Notes: generated from the letters alone by a model not told the origin. A stretch of 50,352 nt of DNA from an uncultured Prochlorococcus sp. (GCA_902539115.1 CACBHP010000007.1:1-50352); one strand, 5' to 3'; counted from the first letter of the stretch, positions 36,883 through 46,833 are shown. Program-made: numbers and translations.

Positions 36883-38040
36883 ATGTTAAAGACACAAAAG
36901 GATAAAAAATTAGAGAACTTTTTTTCTTCTAATAATAAAACTAAAAAGAAGAAAAATATTATTGTAGGTCTTTCTGGTGGCGTAGATAGTTCTCTTTCAG
37001 CTGCTCTTCTTGTAGAAAGAGGCTGGAATGTTGAGGGACTAACTCTTTGGCTAATGAAAGGACAAGGCTCCTGCTGTTCTGAAGGATTAGTAGATGCTGC
37101 TGGCCTTTGTGAAGATTTGGGAATTAATCATAAAATAATAGACTCAAGAGAAATTTTCGAAAGAGAGGTAATTAAAAAAACTACTGAAAGCTATGAGAAA
37201 GGATTCACTCCACTTCCATGTTCGATGTGCAACAAAAATGTGAAGTTTGAAGAGATGCTTAATTACGCAATAAACAAAAAAGATTTTACTCACATAGCGA
37301 CCGGACATTACGCAAGGATAAAAAAATCATCTTATGCTGAAAAACTTGATTGCAAGAGCTTTGTGTTTAAGGACTTCCTTCTTCTCAGAGGTGCTGACGA
37401 AAACAAAGACCAAAGTTATTTTCTTTATTCTCTTTCACAAGAAGTACTAAGCAGATTAGAATTTCCTCTTGGTGAAATGAAAAAAGAAGAAACAAGAAAG
37501 GAAGCCCTTAGATTAGGCCTTAGAACTGCTCAAAAACCAGAAAGTCAAGATTTATGTTTAGTTGAGCATTATGGATCAATGCAGAGATTTATCGACAAAC
37601 ACATTGAACCCAAAGCAGGAGAAATTGTGCATGTTAATGGGAAAGTCCTTGGAAAGCACAATGGTATTCAGCATTTTACAGTAGGTCAAAGAAAAGGTTT
37701 GGGCATCGCTTGGCCAGAACCATTATATGTAAAAAGTTTAGACAGAGTAAAAAACATAGTTTATGTAGCAGATAAAAGTGATCTATTAAATAAAGAGGCA
37801 ATAATTAGAAAGCTTAACTGGGTTTCAATCGAAGAACCTAAAAAAGAGATAGAAGTAGAAGTACAAATTAGATATAGAAGTCATCCAGTAAGAGGAACTT
37901 TAATACCTTTGAAAAATTTAGATAATCCAACTACAACTTATAAAATAATTTTTGAAGAAAGTCAAAGTTCGGTAACACCCGGACAAGCTGCAGTTTTTTA
38001 TAAAGGAGAAATTTTATTAGGTGGCGGATTAATTAATTAA
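36883..38040 (+). CDS. mnmA: tRNA-specific 2-thiouridylase MnmA
   Basis: It adds sulfur to U34 of Lys, Glu and Gln tRNAs. The PP-loop GLSGGVDSS is near residue 30. The first catalytic Cys is in [11 protein letters not shown] and the second in [24 protein letters not shown] and the C-terminal PGQAAVFY are also present. The length of 385 residues includes a short Lys-rich N-terminal extension. Its last 8 bases overlap the stop of the convergent lnt gene. Confidence 0.96.
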   Translation: MLKTQKDKKLENFFSSNNKTKKKKNIIVGLSGGVDSSLSAALLVERGWNVEGLTLWLMKGQGSCCSEGLVDAAGLCEDLGINHKIIDSREIFEREVIKKTTESYEKGFTPLPCSMCNKNVKFEEMLNYAINKKDFTHIATGHYARIKKSSYAEKLDCKSFVFKDFLLLRGADENKDQSYFLYSLSQEVLSRLEFPLGEMKKEETRKEALRLGLRTAQKPESQDLCLVEHYGSMQRFIDKHIEPKAGEIVHVNGKVLGKHNGIQHFTVGQRKGLGIAWPEPLYVKSLDRVKNIVYVADKSDLLNKEAIIRKLNWVSIEEPKKEIEVEVQIRYRSHPVRGTLIPLKNLDNPTTTYKIIFEESQSSVTPGQAAVFYKGEILLGGGLIN

Positions 38041-39520
38041 TTTTCCAAAAGAAATTTAACCCCATAAAAAATATAAACAATAACAAAATGGGTTTATCTC
38101 CAAATCTTGTATAAAAGGTCTTGTCGGATGAAAAATTAGGGAAAACGACTTTATTTTGCTCCACATTTAAATCTAGAAGTTGCATTATTTTCCCATCATC
38201 TTTAACTAAACCCGAAGGACCAGTGTTTGATACAAGAAGATTATCTTTTTTATTTTCAATACTTCTCAATCTTGCCAAAGATAGGAATTGATTATAAAGC
38301 TTAGTTGGATAGGGATCTAAATTTGCTGCAGTTACTATTAGTTTTGCACCGCTATTAATAGCCTTTCTTATTTTCAATCCATCACTAATTTCATAACAAA
38401 TAGCCACTGCTAGAGGTTGTGTAAATTTAGGATCAAAAAATCTTGAATCAGAGCCTGGTTGAATACCTCCTACTGCAGATAATCCCCTTGAAAAACTATC
38501 TAGAAATCTAGGAATTTTTTCACCAAGTGGAACAAGTCTATTTTTATCAATAAATGTGGTAAAAGATTTATCTCCAATTTGAAATCCGAGTAAAGAACTT
38601 CTTAACTCATTATTAGAATTTCTGAAACCTCCTGCCAAGGTATTAACCTTAAAACCTTTAGAAAAATAAAAATCATTATATAGAGTCCCTTCAGGAGCAA
38701 CTAGAAGTTTTATTTGATTGGCTAATGCATACTTTTGAGCAATAGATAGTTTTTCTTTAATAAATTCATCATCTTTTTTTAATTTTTCTCTTGTTGGGAG
38801 GTTGGTTTGCCAAATAGCTACAGGAAATTCATAATTTCTTTTAATTGGAGTTGTTAAACCCCCAAATAGATGTAAGAAAAAAATAATAAAAAGTCCGTAA
38901 ATAAATATTTTTTTAAAATGAAGTTTTCTTCTCCATCTACCGTGACTAAAAAATATCCAAAATCCAATTAATATTTGTAATACACATAAACCACTTGCGC
39001 CAATCCATCTTGCCAAACCAGCAAGATAAATATCGCCTGGAACAATACTCTCACCTAAACCTATCCAAAAAAAAGGTGTTTGAGAAAGTATCAATTCACC
39101 AATCCCCCAAGTCAAAGATAAAAAAAATACTTTTACTGTTAAAGATAATATTTTCATTTTAAAAACATCCTCTTTCCAGAGAATAATTTCAACTAACAAA
39201 CCCCATAAATAAACTAATAACCCACCCAGAAAAGCACAAAATAATAATATTGAAATGGTGATTATTAAACTTGCAAGCCATGAAAAACCTAGCCAAGTTA
39301 ATGGATGAAGATCATAAAGCCAAGAATGACTTATCAAGATAAAGAAAAAACCCCAACAAAAATTTGCTATTCTTCTTTCACTCCCCTTCCATAAAATAAA
39401 TAATGATATCGGCATAAAAATCAGCCAAAAATGGGTTGCGACAGAAATTCCAGCTAAGATGCCGCCTATACAAGGGTAAAAATATTGTTTTAAACTTTTA
39501 ACTTGAGTTGGAATTAACAA
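38033..39520 (-). CDS. lnt: Apolipoprotein N-acyltransferase
   Basis: This 495-residue inner-membrane enzyme N-acylates lipoproteins. About six N-terminal transmembrane segments (1-230) are followed by the periplasmic nitrilase-like domain with the catalytic triad: Glu in LVAPEGTL, Lys in [13 protein letters not shown] and Cys in [10 protein letters not shown] final transmembrane helix closes the protein ([14 protein letters not shown]). The start is TTG. It is divergent from the FKBP gene (86 bases) and overlaps the end of mnmA by 8 bases. Confidence 0.9.
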   Translation of the reverse strand: MLIPTQVKSLKQYFYPCIGGILAGISVATHFWLIFMPISLFILWKGSERRIANFCWGFFFILISHSWLYDLHPLTWLGFSWLASLIITISILLFCAFLGGLLVYLWGLLVEIILWKEDVFKMKILSLTVKVFFLSLTWGIGELILSQTPFFWIGLGESIVPGDIYLAGLARWIGASGLCVLQILIGFWIFFSHGRWRRKLHFKKIFIYGLFIIFFLHLFGGLTTPIKRNYEFPVAIWQTNLPTREKLKKDDEFIKEKLSIAQKYALANQIKLLVAPEGTLYNDFYFSKGFKVNTLAGGFRNSNNELRSSLLGFQIGDKSFTTFIDKNRLVPLGEKIPRFLDSFSRGLSAVGGIQPGSDSRFFDPKFTQPLAVAICYEISDGLKIRKAINSGAKLIVTAANLDPYPTKLYNQFLSLARLRSIENKKDNLLVSNTGPSGLVKDDGKIMQLLDLNVEQNKVVFPNFSSDKTFYTRFGDKPILLLFIFFMGLNFFWKIN

Positions 39521-39606
39521 TCTAAAATTTCAAAATTAAATTTAAAATCACCCATTTATTGTACCTTTATTCTGTAGTATTAGTCTTAGTAATATTCAAA
39601 ATCTAG

Positions 39607-40179
39607 GTGAAAGAAGTCTTTATCAGTTTTGCAGTTTTTGTTTTTTGTGTTTCATTAACTATTTTCAGTCAATTTAATTCACCTCAAGTTGTTAATGCTG
39701 CTGAATCAGAAAATCAATTAATTCAACAAAAGCCTCTTGCAAAATCATCAAATATTTCAAAAAATAATTTATTTGAACTAGACCCATCAGATCCAAATCC
39801 TATACTTTTCGCTATGGCAGAAGAAACACTATCAGACAGCAATTCAAGGACTACAGAAAGTGGTCTAATTATTGCAGATATCGTAAATGGGGAAGGAGAT
39901 GAAGCTAGTGCTGGGCAAACAGTTACTGTAAATTACACAGGAACTTTAGAAGATGGGACACAATTTGATACCAGTATCGGAAGAGCTCCATTCAGCTTTC
40001 CCTTGGGTGCTGGACGAGTAATAAAAGGTTGGGACGAAGGTGTAGCTGGCATGAAAGTTGGAGGTAAAAGGAAATTGACAATACCCCCCGAACTTGGATA
40101 CGGATCGAGGGGAGCAGGAAATGTAATACCTGCTAATGCGACTTTAATATTTGAGGTTGAATTATTAAAAGTCAATTAA
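39607..40179 (+). CDS. FKBP-type peptidyl-prolyl cis-trans isomerase, exported
   Basis: This 190-residue protein starts with GTG and has a signal peptide (about 1-31, hydrophobic [15 protein letters not shown] and VVNAAES cleavage region). A linker and one FKBP domain (about 80-190) follow, with [33 protein letters not shown] and [10 protein letters not shown], the usual active-site residues. It probably folds proteins in the periplasm or thylakoid lumen. It is upstream of sodN on the same strand (78 bases) but likely a separate unit, as a TATATA -10-like element lies before sodN. Confidence 0.93.
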   Translation: MKEVFISFAVFVFCVSLTIFSQFNSPQVVNAAESENQLIQQKPLAKSSNISKNNLFELDPSDPNPILFAMAEETLSDSNSRTTESGLIIADIVNGEGDEASAGQTVTVNYTGTLEDGTQFDTSIGRAPFSFPLGAGRVIKGWDEGVAGMKVGGKRKLTIPPELGYGSRGAGNVIPANATLIFEVELLKVN

Positions 40180-40257
40180 ATTAAGTAAGAAAAATATCTA
40201 AGACTTTTCAATTTAGTTAATCTCCAAGTAGTATATATACAACATCAAATATTTGAA

Positions 40258-40731
40258 ATGTTAAGTAAATTCAACAATTTTTTTCTAAATAAAAAATCCA
40301 CAATTACAGTCCATGCACACTGTGACGGTCCTTGTGGTGTTTACGACCCAGCATCTACGAGAGTTGCAGCTGAAGCAGTTTTGTCAATGACAAAAAAACT
40401 TATCGCATTAGAAGCTCCTTCTAGCATTGATTCAGCAGAGTGGGCATCATATAGTAATACATTTTCAAGATATGTTGCAGTTAAAGAAGAGCAAGCAAAA
40501 GAAACAAAGAAAGAAATTCTAATTTTATGGACAGATTACTTTAAACCGGTTCACTTAGAAACTTATCCTGACTTACATGAAACCATTTGGAAGGCGGCCA
40601 AATTATGCAGTGCATGTAAAGTTAATATTGACTTAGCACAAGCTGAAGAACTCATGACTTATGTAGAAAAGATTCATAGTATTTTCTGGGCTTCAAAGGG
40701 AAGATCAGACGCTTTTGTAAAAGCTAGTTAA
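40258..40731 (+). CDS. sodN: Nickel superoxide dismutase (proenzyme)
   Basis: This 157-residue Ni-SOD precursor has a 20-residue propeptide (MLSKFNNFF... ending VHA) followed by the nickel hook HCDGPCGVYDPAS. After cleavage His21 becomes the N-terminus and, with Cys22 and Cys26, binds Ni. The C-terminal four-helix domain is complete. It destroys superoxide and is the typical SOD of marine picocyanobacteria, sparing iron. The maturation peptidase gene follows directly, and a probable nickel transporter is on the opposite strand beyond it. Confidence 0.97.
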   Translation: MLSKFNNFFLNKKSTITVHAHCDGPCGVYDPASTRVAAEAVLSMTKKLIALEAPSSIDSAEWASYSNTFSRYVAVKEEQAKETKKEILILWTDYFKPVHLETYPDLHETIWKAAKLCSACKVNIDLAQAEELMTYVEKIHSIFWASKGRSDAFVKAS

Positions 40732-40739
40732 CCAGAATT

Positions 40740-41132
40740 ATTTTCAAAAGTTTTTTTAATTTTATTTTATTTTTTTTAGGTTTAAGAAAAACTGCCATTG
40801 TTAGTGGCGAATCAATGCTACCTTACCTAAAAGAAGGGGATATTGTATTTTTTAAAAAATATAAAAAGAATAAATCAATACTTAAAAATCGACAAATAGT
40901 TATTTTTAATCATCCACTCAAAAATAAAAACCTAATAAAAAGAATAAATTCAGTAAATCAAAATAATATTGAAGTTATTGGAGACAATATTGAATTTAGC
41001 GAAGATAGTAATAAATTTGGATTAATCAATAACGAAAAAATAATTGGTATTGTCACCTCTAAATTAATTATTCCTCAATTAAAAAATTTTTTAATTCAAA
41101 AAAACAGAAGCACTTCTTTGAATCCAAAATAA
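40740..41132 (+). CDS. sodX: SodX-type Ni-SOD maturation peptidase (S26-like), start codon uncertain
   Basis: This signal-peptidase-like protein should cleave the SodN propeptide. The catalytic Ser is in VSGESMLP (codon at 40812-40814) and the catalytic Lys in LIKRI. The first in-frame ATG (40815) comes just after the catalytic Ser, so the real start must be upstream. The frame is open back to a stop at 40725 but contains no ATG, GTG or TTG there. ATT codons occur at 40737, 40740 and 40797. The frame from 40740 encodes FKSFFNFILFFLGLRK, a plausible membrane anchor, so ATT 40740 is used here. The 3' end overlaps the convergent transporter gene by 42 bases. Confidence 0.75.
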   Translation: MFKSFFNFILFFLGLRKTAIVSGESMLPYLKEGDIVFFKKYKKNKSILKNRQIVIFNHPLKNKNLIKRINSVNQNNIEVIGDNIEFSEDSNKFGLINNEKIIGIVTSKLIIPQLKNFLIQKNRSTSLNPK

Positions 41133-41762
41133 TCCCAAAGAAAAGGAAAGCCCTCCTGCTACAGCTATTAATCTTTTAATAAATTTTTGACTTGCTTTAA
41201 AGGTGGTAAAAGATATTAAACAAGTAAAAAGATTCATACTTATTAATGAACCAATCAAATATGAAATCAAATATAAGCAAGCCCTTGTTAAAGGTAGCGC
41301 TAAAGCAGGAAGAACTGCAAGAAAATGTGAACCTCCAGCTATACCGTGTAGCAAGCCTAAACCAGTCAAAGCATGTGAGTGCTTATTATTATTTTTTTGT
41401 TCCTTAACATGAAAGTGAAAGTGACGATGAGCAATTCCATTCTCATGCTTATGGGAATGCGAGTGGATACTTAATTGAAAAGAATTTTTTATAGCAAATA
41501 CTCCAATGATTAGAAGAGAGATTCCAACAAGGAATTCGGCAATATTTGAAAATTTGTTTAATGGTGTAATATCCTTGATAAAAATCGCTAGAAAAGCTAG
41601 CAAGAGGACACCTGAAGAGTGTCCTAAGCCCCATGAAAAACTATTTTTAAGAGCTTTTTGGGGATTATTAATCGCTGCTGGTACCATTGCAATTAGATGA
41701 TCAGCGCCACTAACTACATGGACAAATCCTGCAACTATACCAGTTAAAATTACAGCTTGCAT
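41091..41762 (-). CDS. sodT: Probable nickel transporter SodT (HupE/NiCoT-like)
   Basis: This 223-residue membrane protein has about six transmembrane segments. It starts VSGADHLIAMVPAA, a HX4D-like metal motif region seen in Ni/Co permeases, with WGLGHSSGVLL after it. A His-rich cytoplasmic loop (HSHSHKHENGIAHRHFHFH, about residues 100-118) could bind Ni, and LHGIAGGSHFLAVLP follows. Its place beside sodN and sodX supports nickel supply to Ni-SOD, as proposed for sodT in marine cyanobacteria. It is convergent with sodX and overlaps it. Confidence 0.82.
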   Translation of the reverse strand: MQAVILTGIVAGFVHVVSGADHLIAMVPAAINNPQKALKNSFSWGLGHSSGVLLLAFLAIFIKDITPLNKFSNIAEFLVGISLLIIGVFAIKNSFQLSIHSHSHKHENGIAHRHFHFHVKEQKNNNKHSHALTGLGLLHGIAGGSHFLAVLPALALPLTRACLYLISYLIGSLISMNLFTCLISFTTFKASQKFIKRLIAVAGGLSFSLGLFWIQRSASVFLN

Positions 41763-41817
41763 ATATATTCAGTACAACTCTGTTTATTAAATTTTATAGC
41801 ACGATTTGAAGTCAATA

Positions 41818-42705
41818 TTAAATTGAGTTAAATAATTTCTTGAACGATTGTTCAATATCAGTTTCTCTCATAAAAGTTTCACCAATTAATACTCCCTTGA
41901 TTCCAATAGATCTAAGCGATTCTAAATCTTCGGCACAATTAATTCCAGATTCACTTATGGGAATAATATTTTGTTTTAAAAATATATCTGCATATGTATG
42001 CATCAATTCTATTGATATTTTTAAATCCGTTTTAAAAGTCTTTAGGTCCCTATTATTTATTCCAATCAAATTAAAAGATTTTAACTTTAGAATCCTCTCT
42101 AATTCATTAGAGTTATGGACTTCAACAAGAACACTCATCTTTAAATTATCAGCTATTTTCTTTAAATAAATTAAATCGTCATCACTTAAAATCGCAGCGA
42201 TTAATAATATTGCATCAGCACCAGATACCCTTGCTTTATAAATCTGATAAGCAGAAATAATAAAATCTTTGCAGAGTAGAGGGAGATTAGTTGATCTCCT
42301 TACAGTTTCGAGTATTTCATAACTACCTTTAAAAAATCTTTTATCGGTAAGTACTGAGATACAAGATGCACCTAATCCTTCATAACAAATTGCTATGTCT
42401 TCAGGGTGAAAATCTTTTCTGATAACTCCTTTACTCGGACTAGCTTTTTTTATTTCAGCAATAACTCCTGGTTTTATTTTTGACTCCAAGATATTTTTGT
42501 AAAAATCTTTGGGAGTAGGAAGTTTTTCAATCTTTTTGATGAGATCTTCTAAAGAGACTATTTTTTTAAAATTCTTAATTTCAATATCCTTGTGCCATAC
42601 AATTTCTTCCAGAATATTTTTTGCCTGTGCTTCTCTATGAGGTACAGCATATTCTAAATTTTCTACCCTTACTGTTGGATTTGGTGGCCTGCGTCTTATA
42701 TCCAT
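41818..42705 (-). CDS. trpC: Indole-3-glycerol phosphate synthase
   Basis: This tryptophan-pathway TIM-barrel enzyme converts CdRP to indoleglycerol phosphate. Visible motifs are [14 protein letters not shown] (with the catalytic Lys), [37 protein letters not shown] and SESGI. The N-terminal about 40 residues are the extension common in cyanobacterial TrpC. It follows lpdA by 12 bases on the same strand, although their functions are unrelated. Confidence 0.96.
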   Translation of the reverse strand: MDIRRRPPNPTVRVENLEYAVPHREAQAKNILEEIVWHKDIEIKNFKKIVSLEDLIKKIEKLPTPKDFYKNILESKIKPGVIAEIKKASPSKGVIRKDFHPEDIAICYEGLGASCISVLTDKRFFKGSYEILETVRRSTNLPLLCKDFIISAYQIYKARVSGADAILLIAAILSDDDLIYLKKIADNLKMSVLVEVHNSNELERILKLKSFNLIGINNRDLKTFKTDLKISIELMHTYADIFLKQNIIPISESGINCAEDLESLRSIGIKGVLIGETFMRETDIEQSFKKLFNSI

Positions 42706-42717
42706 TAATTTTAGATA

Positions 42718-44157
42718 TTATTTTATTTGAGAAGCAGCTTGTTTATATGCGACCTCAACTACTTCACTAAGAGTAGGATGAGTATGAACTTCTTTAGATA
42801 ATTCAATTACATCTTGGTTCCTTGAAATAGCGTTCGAAATTTCTTGAATTAAATCAGCTGCATGTAACCCAAAAATATGAGCACCTAATACTTTCCCATT
42901 ATCTTTATTGAAAATCAACTTTAGTAATCCATCACTTTCCAATTCAGCCAATGCTTTTGAATTAGCCTTAAAGAAACTTTTGACAACTCCCAAAGTAAAA
43001 TTTTCTTTTGCAGATATCTCTTTAGCTTCAACTTCAGAGAGACCAACTGAACTTATCTCCGGGTGAGTAAAAGTTGCTGCTGGGATACTTTTATAGTTAA
43101 TTTCGACATTACCACCGCAAATATTATCAATAGCAATAGTACCCTGCGCTGCAGCTGTATGGGCAAGCATTAGTTTACCCGTTACATCTCCAACAGCCCA
43201 AATGTTAGGTATTATTTCATCACCATTCTTAACTCTCATTTGGTCATCTACAGGAATGAAACCTTTTACTGTTTCGATACCAACTGATTCAAGATTTAAG
43301 TTATTACTATTAGGACTTCTGCCAGTTGCAACTAGTACAGCGTCAACTTCTAAAGTTTCTACAACTTCCTTAGATTTTGCATCCGTCAGTTCTATTTTTA
43401 CAGGGCATCCAGGTATTATTTTTGTCGCAAAGACATTTGATTTTGTGTCTACATCTCTTGCTTGAATAAGGCTCTTCTTAGCAATTTTAGTGATGTCTGG
43501 ATCAAATGTTGGCATAATATTCTCCAAAGCCTCGATCATGGTAACTTCACAACCAAGCGCGGTATAAACATCAGCAAATTCTAGTCCTATATATCCGCTT
43601 CCAATAATTGCTACCCATCTTGGAAGCCATTCAAGTTTAACCGCATCATCGCTAGTAAATACGGTCCTATTATCCAAAGTTATTCCACTGGGCACAAAAG
43701 GAGAAGAGCCTGTCGCTATAACAATATTCTTACATGTGAAAATTTTATCAATTCCGTTTTTATCTCTTACACCTACTTTTTGATTTCCTTCAATTCTTCC
43801 AATGCCCAAAATAATTTCAACTCCACTCCTTTTAAGAGTTTTTGTTAAATTTTCTCTAACATTTAAAACTAAATTATTAGCATGATCTGCAATTTTTGAT
43901 CTCTCGAACCTTACTGGTGAAGCATGTATACCAAATTTAGCTAAATGTTCATAATTAGCTATTTCTCTAACTTTTCCACTTGCCGCCAAAAGAGCTTTTG
44001 ATGGAACACAACCCTTGTTAACACAAGTGCCTCCCATATCAGAAGATTCTACTATTGCGACTTTCAGTCCCTTACCAGCAGCATGTTTAGCGGCATCAAA
44101 ACCTCCATATCCTGCTCCTATTACGATTAAATCAAAATCAAAACTTGAATCAGTCAC
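42718..44157 (-). CDS. lpdA: Dihydrolipoamide dehydrogenase (E3)
   Basis: This flavoprotein disulfide oxidoreductase is the E3 of pyruvate dehydrogenase and perhaps glycine decarboxylase. It has the FAD motif GAGYGGFDAA, the redox disulfide GGTCVNKGCVPSKALL, the NAD motif GSGYIGLEFAD, the second FAD site WAVGDVTG and the C-terminal HTHPTLSEV with the catalytic His. The 479-residue length is typical of cyanobacteria. The start is GTG, overlapping the stop of the SpoU-type gene (GTGA), so the two are translationally coupled. Confidence 0.96.
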   Translation of the reverse strand: MTDSSFDFDLIVIGAGYGGFDAAKHAAGKGLKVAIVESSDMGGTCVNKGCVPSKALLAASGKVREIANYEHLAKFGIHASPVRFERSKIADHANNLVLNVRENLTKTLKRSGVEIILGIGRIEGNQKVGVRDKNGIDKIFTCKNIVIATGSSPFVPSGITLDNRTVFTSDDAVKLEWLPRWVAIIGSGYIGLEFADVYTALGCEVTMIEALENIMPTFDPDITKIAKKSLIQARDVDTKSNVFATKIIPGCPVKIELTDAKSKEVVETLEVDAVLVATGRSPNSNNLNLESVGIETVKGFIPVDDQMRVKNGDEIIPNIWAVGDVTGKLMLAHTAAAQGTIAIDNICGGNVEINYKSIPAATFTHPEISSVGLSEVEAKEISAKENFTLGVVKSFFKANSKALAELESDGLLKLIFNKDNGKVLGAHIFGLHAADLIQEISNAISRNQDVIELSKEVHTHPTLSEVVEVAYKQAASQIK

Positions 44158-45008
44158 TTTTTATTTATTTTAGAGGTGTATGCGACTCTTTTTCGTTCTA
44201 GTAATAACGGAACTGCAACACAAGCCACATTTAATGATTCTACAATCTCACTATGCGGAATTGTAATTGTTTCATTAAAAGCTTCTTGAATTTTTTTATG
44301 AATACCTTTTCCTTCATTACCCAAAATTAATGCGGTACGTCTAGACCAATCAATTTCCCAGTAAGGTTTTGAAGGTTTTTTTGAACTCTCATTATGGCTA
44401 CTAGTAGATAAAATCTTAAATCCTACATTTGATAATTCAGACAAAGACTTAAGTAAAGAATTTAATATTTCTTCTTCAATTCCATCAAATCTTAAAAATG
44501 GCAGATGAAAAACTGCACCTGAGGATGCTCTTAATACCTTTTGGCCTAGTGGGTGCGCGCCTCCAGCTAAAAAAATTGCATTTACACCCGCAGCTAAAGC
44601 AGTTCTAAATAGATTACCCATATTCCCAGGATCTTGAATCCTGTCGAGAACAAGAACAAAATCATCTTTTCTATTAAATTGATAATTAGGTATTGCTGAA
44701 ATCTCTACTAAAGCTGCTATCCCATCCGGATTAATTGTTGAAATCGCAGATGCCAAGACTTCCTCTGAGACAATATTTATTAATGACTGATGAAATTTTT
44801 TGCTTAGACTTTGATTCTTTCTTAGCCATTTTTCGGTAACTAAAATCTTAGAGGGATTTTTTCCAGACTTCAGCAATTCTTCAATGAGATGTGTACCCTC
44901 TATGCAAAAAAAGTCTTGATCTTTTGGAGATGATCCACTTTTAAATGATCTAAATCTTTTAACTAGATTATTGTTTTTACTAGTTATTTTTAAAAAAGTA
45001 TTTTCTAT
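44154..45008 (-). CDS. SpoU/TrmH-family RNA 2'-O-methyltransferase, start codon uncertain
   Basis: The C-terminal SPOUT domain is clear: LDRIQDPGNMGNLFRTA (motif 1), ALILGNEGKGIH (motif 2) and IPHSEIVESLNVACVAVP (motif 3). It methylates a ribose in rRNA or tRNA; the target is unknown. A TTG at 44876 is the first standard start, but homologous sequence continues upstream in frame: ITSKNNNLVKRFRSF, FFCIEGTHLIEELLK. This is the usual N-terminal substrate-binding domain. The frame stays open to a stop near 45045 without ATG, GTG or TTG. An ATA at 45006-45008 is used here as a placeholder start. Confidence 0.78.
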   Translation of the reverse strand: MENTFLKITSKNNNLVKRFRSFKSGSSPKDQDFFCIEGTHLIEELLKSGKNPSKILVTEKWLRKNQSLSKKFHQSLINIVSEEVLASAISTINPDGIAALVEISAIPNYQFNRKDDFVLVLDRIQDPGNMGNLFRTALAAGVNAIFLAGGAHPLGQKVLRASSGAVFHLPFLRFDGIEEEILNSLLKSLSELSNVGFKILSTSSHNESSKKPSKPYWEIDWSRRTALILGNEGKGIHKKIQEAFNETITIPHSEIVESLNVACVAVPLLLERKRVAYTSKINKK

Positions 45009-45197
45009 GAGTAATTTGAAAAATTTGTTATCAACTATATTTTAATTACATAAATATTTTGATCAATTATTTATTAAATTTTTATTTCCCAAGAAATCAA
45101 AAAATACATTTTCACTTTTTATTAATATTCATGACGTTACATAGGGTGGACTTAATATTATTAGTTTGTCATGATGAATCTAATAAATTAAGTCTTA

Positions 45198-46568
45198 ATG
45201 ATTTGCGGAAGCAAAACGAAGTCATATCTTAAATCGCAAAATTTAAAGATTCTTGGCCAAGGCAAGTTAAATGGAATAGTTGAAATAAGTGGTGCAAAGA
45301 ATTCTGCCTTAGTTTTATTAGCCTCATCATTGCTAACTAATGAAAAAATAATTCTTGAAAATGTACCTTTTCTCACTGATATTGAAAAGATGGGATATAT
45401 CTTAAAGAATTTAGGAGTGAATTTAGTTCGTAAAAACAACCAACTAGAAATAGATCCAACAACTATTTCGATTAAAGAACTTCCATATGAACTTGTTAAA
45501 GGATTAAGAGCTAGTTTCTTTTGTATAGGTGCACTATTAACTAAATTTGGAGAAGCTCAAGTGCCGTTACCAGGTGGATGCAATATTGGTTCAAGGCCAA
45601 TAGACGAGCACATTAATGGACTAATCGCATTAGGAGCAGACATTATTATTGAAGAGGGAATTGTCAAGGCAAAAACAAGGGGGAACAAAAATAGACTTCA
45701 TGGCACTCATATTAAATTAAATTGTCCAAGTGTAGGTGCGACTGAAACTTTAATAATGGCAGCATCTTTAGCGAAAGGAAGAACTATTATTGAAAATGCT
45801 GCTAGAGAGCCTGAAGTTCAAGATTTATGCCAAATGCTTAATAAAATGGGGGCAAAAATTTATGACTCCGGTAAAAAAACAATTATTATTGATGGTGTTA
45901 ATAAGCTTGGCGGATGTACCCATAAAGTAATTCCAGACCGAATAGAAGCTGGAACTTTTCTAATAGCTGCTGCTGCAACTTCCTCCTCAATAACAATTTC
46001 TCCAGTAATCCCTCATCATCTTGAAGCTGTTACTAATAAGCTTCAAGAGAGTGGGAGTAAAATTACGATTAAAGGTAATTCGATTTCAATCAAGAGCAAA
46101 GAGATTAAAGGAGTGGATATTATAACAGCTCCTTTTCCAGGCTTTCCTACTGATTTGCAGGCACCATTTACAGCTCTAATGACAATCGCAAATGGTGAAT
46201 CAAAGATAACCGAAACAATTTTCGAAAACAGAATGAATCATATTTATTTACTTAATGAAATGGGTGCCCGTATAAAACTAAACAAAAACGTAGCTCACAT
46301 CAAAGGTGTTAAAACAATTAATGGGATGAATCTAGTTGGCTCAGATTTAAGGTCATCAGCTGCATTAATAATTGCAGGAATCATCGCAAAAGGAATTAGT
46401 AAGATCTATGGATTGGAACATTTAGATAGAGGTTATGAAAATTTTGAATTAAAACTAAAAAATTTAGGTATTAAAATAATTAGAGAGATTAGTAAAAGTT
46501 CTTTTGAGGAGAATGGATATAAAATTAAAGATAAATCTGAAAATCTTTCAAAACTTAAGGCAGCTTAG
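45198..46568 (+). CDS. murA: UDP-N-acetylglucosamine 1-carboxyvinyltransferase
   Basis: This is the first committed enzyme of peptidoglycan synthesis. It moves enolpyruvate from PEP to UDP-GlcNAc. The N-terminal SGAKNSALVLLA (catalytic Lys), the active-site loop PGGCNIGSRPIDEH with the fosfomycin-target Cys, and RIEAGTFLIAAA are present. The 456 residues include a short N-terminal extension. The ATG at 45198 is chosen. It is divergent from the SpoU-type gene. Confidence 0.96.
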   Translation: MICGSKTKSYLKSQNLKILGQGKLNGIVEISGAKNSALVLLASSLLTNEKIILENVPFLTDIEKMGYILKNLGVNLVRKNNQLEIDPTTISIKELPYELVKGLRASFFCIGALLTKFGEAQVPLPGGCNIGSRPIDEHINGLIALGADIIIEEGIVKAKTRGNKNRLHGTHIKLNCPSVGATETLIMAASLAKGRTIIENAAREPEVQDLCQMLNKMGAKIYDSGKKTIIIDGVNKLGGCTHKVIPDRIEAGTFLIAAAATSSSITISPVIPHHLEAVTNKLQESGSKITIKGNSISIKSKEIKGVDIITAPFPGFPTDLQAPFTALMTIANGESKITETIFENRMNHIYLLNEMGARIKLNKNVAHIKGVKTINGMNLVGSDLRSSAALIIAGIIAKGISKIYGLEHLDRGYENFELKLKNLGIKIIREISKSSFEENGYKIKDKSENLSKLKAA

Positions 46569-46572
46569 CGTT

Positions 46573-46591
46573 TTTCAAAATATATTTGAAA
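46573..46591. terminator. A+T-rich hairpin between murA and convergent micro-ORFs
   Basis: TTTCAAA-ATATA-TTTGAAA is a perfect 7-bp stem with a five-base loop. It starts 5 bases after the murA stop and ends 14 bases before the end of the opposing micro-ORF. It lacks a strong T tract on either side, so termination is only suggested by position. Confidence 0.3.
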
Positions 46592-46604
46592 CTAGAAAAA
46601 TATA

Positions 46605-46715
46605 TTAAACGTAAGCAATATTGATTAGTGAAATACAACCCAAAAATAACAACAACAGCACTAAAAAGCGATTAGACCAAATCTTATTTAAACCATTAAG
46701 CTTATTTCCATTCAT
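46605..46715 (-). CDS. Micro-protein with one membrane segment, 36 residues
   Basis: This ORF starts with ATG, which overlaps the stop of the preceding micro-ORF (ATGA). The protein has a polar N-terminus (MNGNKLNGLNKIWSNR) and one strong hydrophobic helix (FLVLLLLFLGCISLINIA). Size and topology resemble small subunits of thylakoid complexes, but no known subunit is recognised. The coupled arrangement with its partner is the main support. Confidence 0.5.
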   Translation of the reverse strand: MNGNKLNGLNKIWSNRFLVLLLLFLGCISLINIAYV

Positions 46716-46819
46716 GCCCAAGTTCCACTATTAGATCCGAATGCTGTCAATATAGTCACAGCAATAAAAAGATATGGGACAAATTTTAAGGATAATTTTT
46801 TAGCTTGAATTTTGGACAT
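46712..46819 (-). CDS. Micro-protein with one membrane segment, 35 residues
   Basis: This ORF starts with ATG: a basic N-terminus (SKIQAKKLSLKF), a hydrophobic helix (VPYLFIAVTILTAFG) and a short polar end (SNSGTWA). The AKKLS/SGTWA pattern could also be read as a signal-peptide-like sequence. A TATATT element lies 14 bases upstream. It is not recognised as any known photosystem, cytochrome b6f or NDH subunit. It shares a 4-base overlap with the following micro-ORF. Confidence 0.5.
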   Translation of the reverse strand: MSKIQAKKLSLKFVPYLFIAVTILTAFGSNSGTWA

Positions 46820-46833
46820 TTTGTTTTTTTTTA

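Noticed and set aside
45127-45179. Near inverted repeat ATTCATGAC / GTCATGATGAAT upstream of murA
   Set aside because: The arms are short, interrupted by one inserted base and 32 bases apart; no regulator or stable structure supports it.
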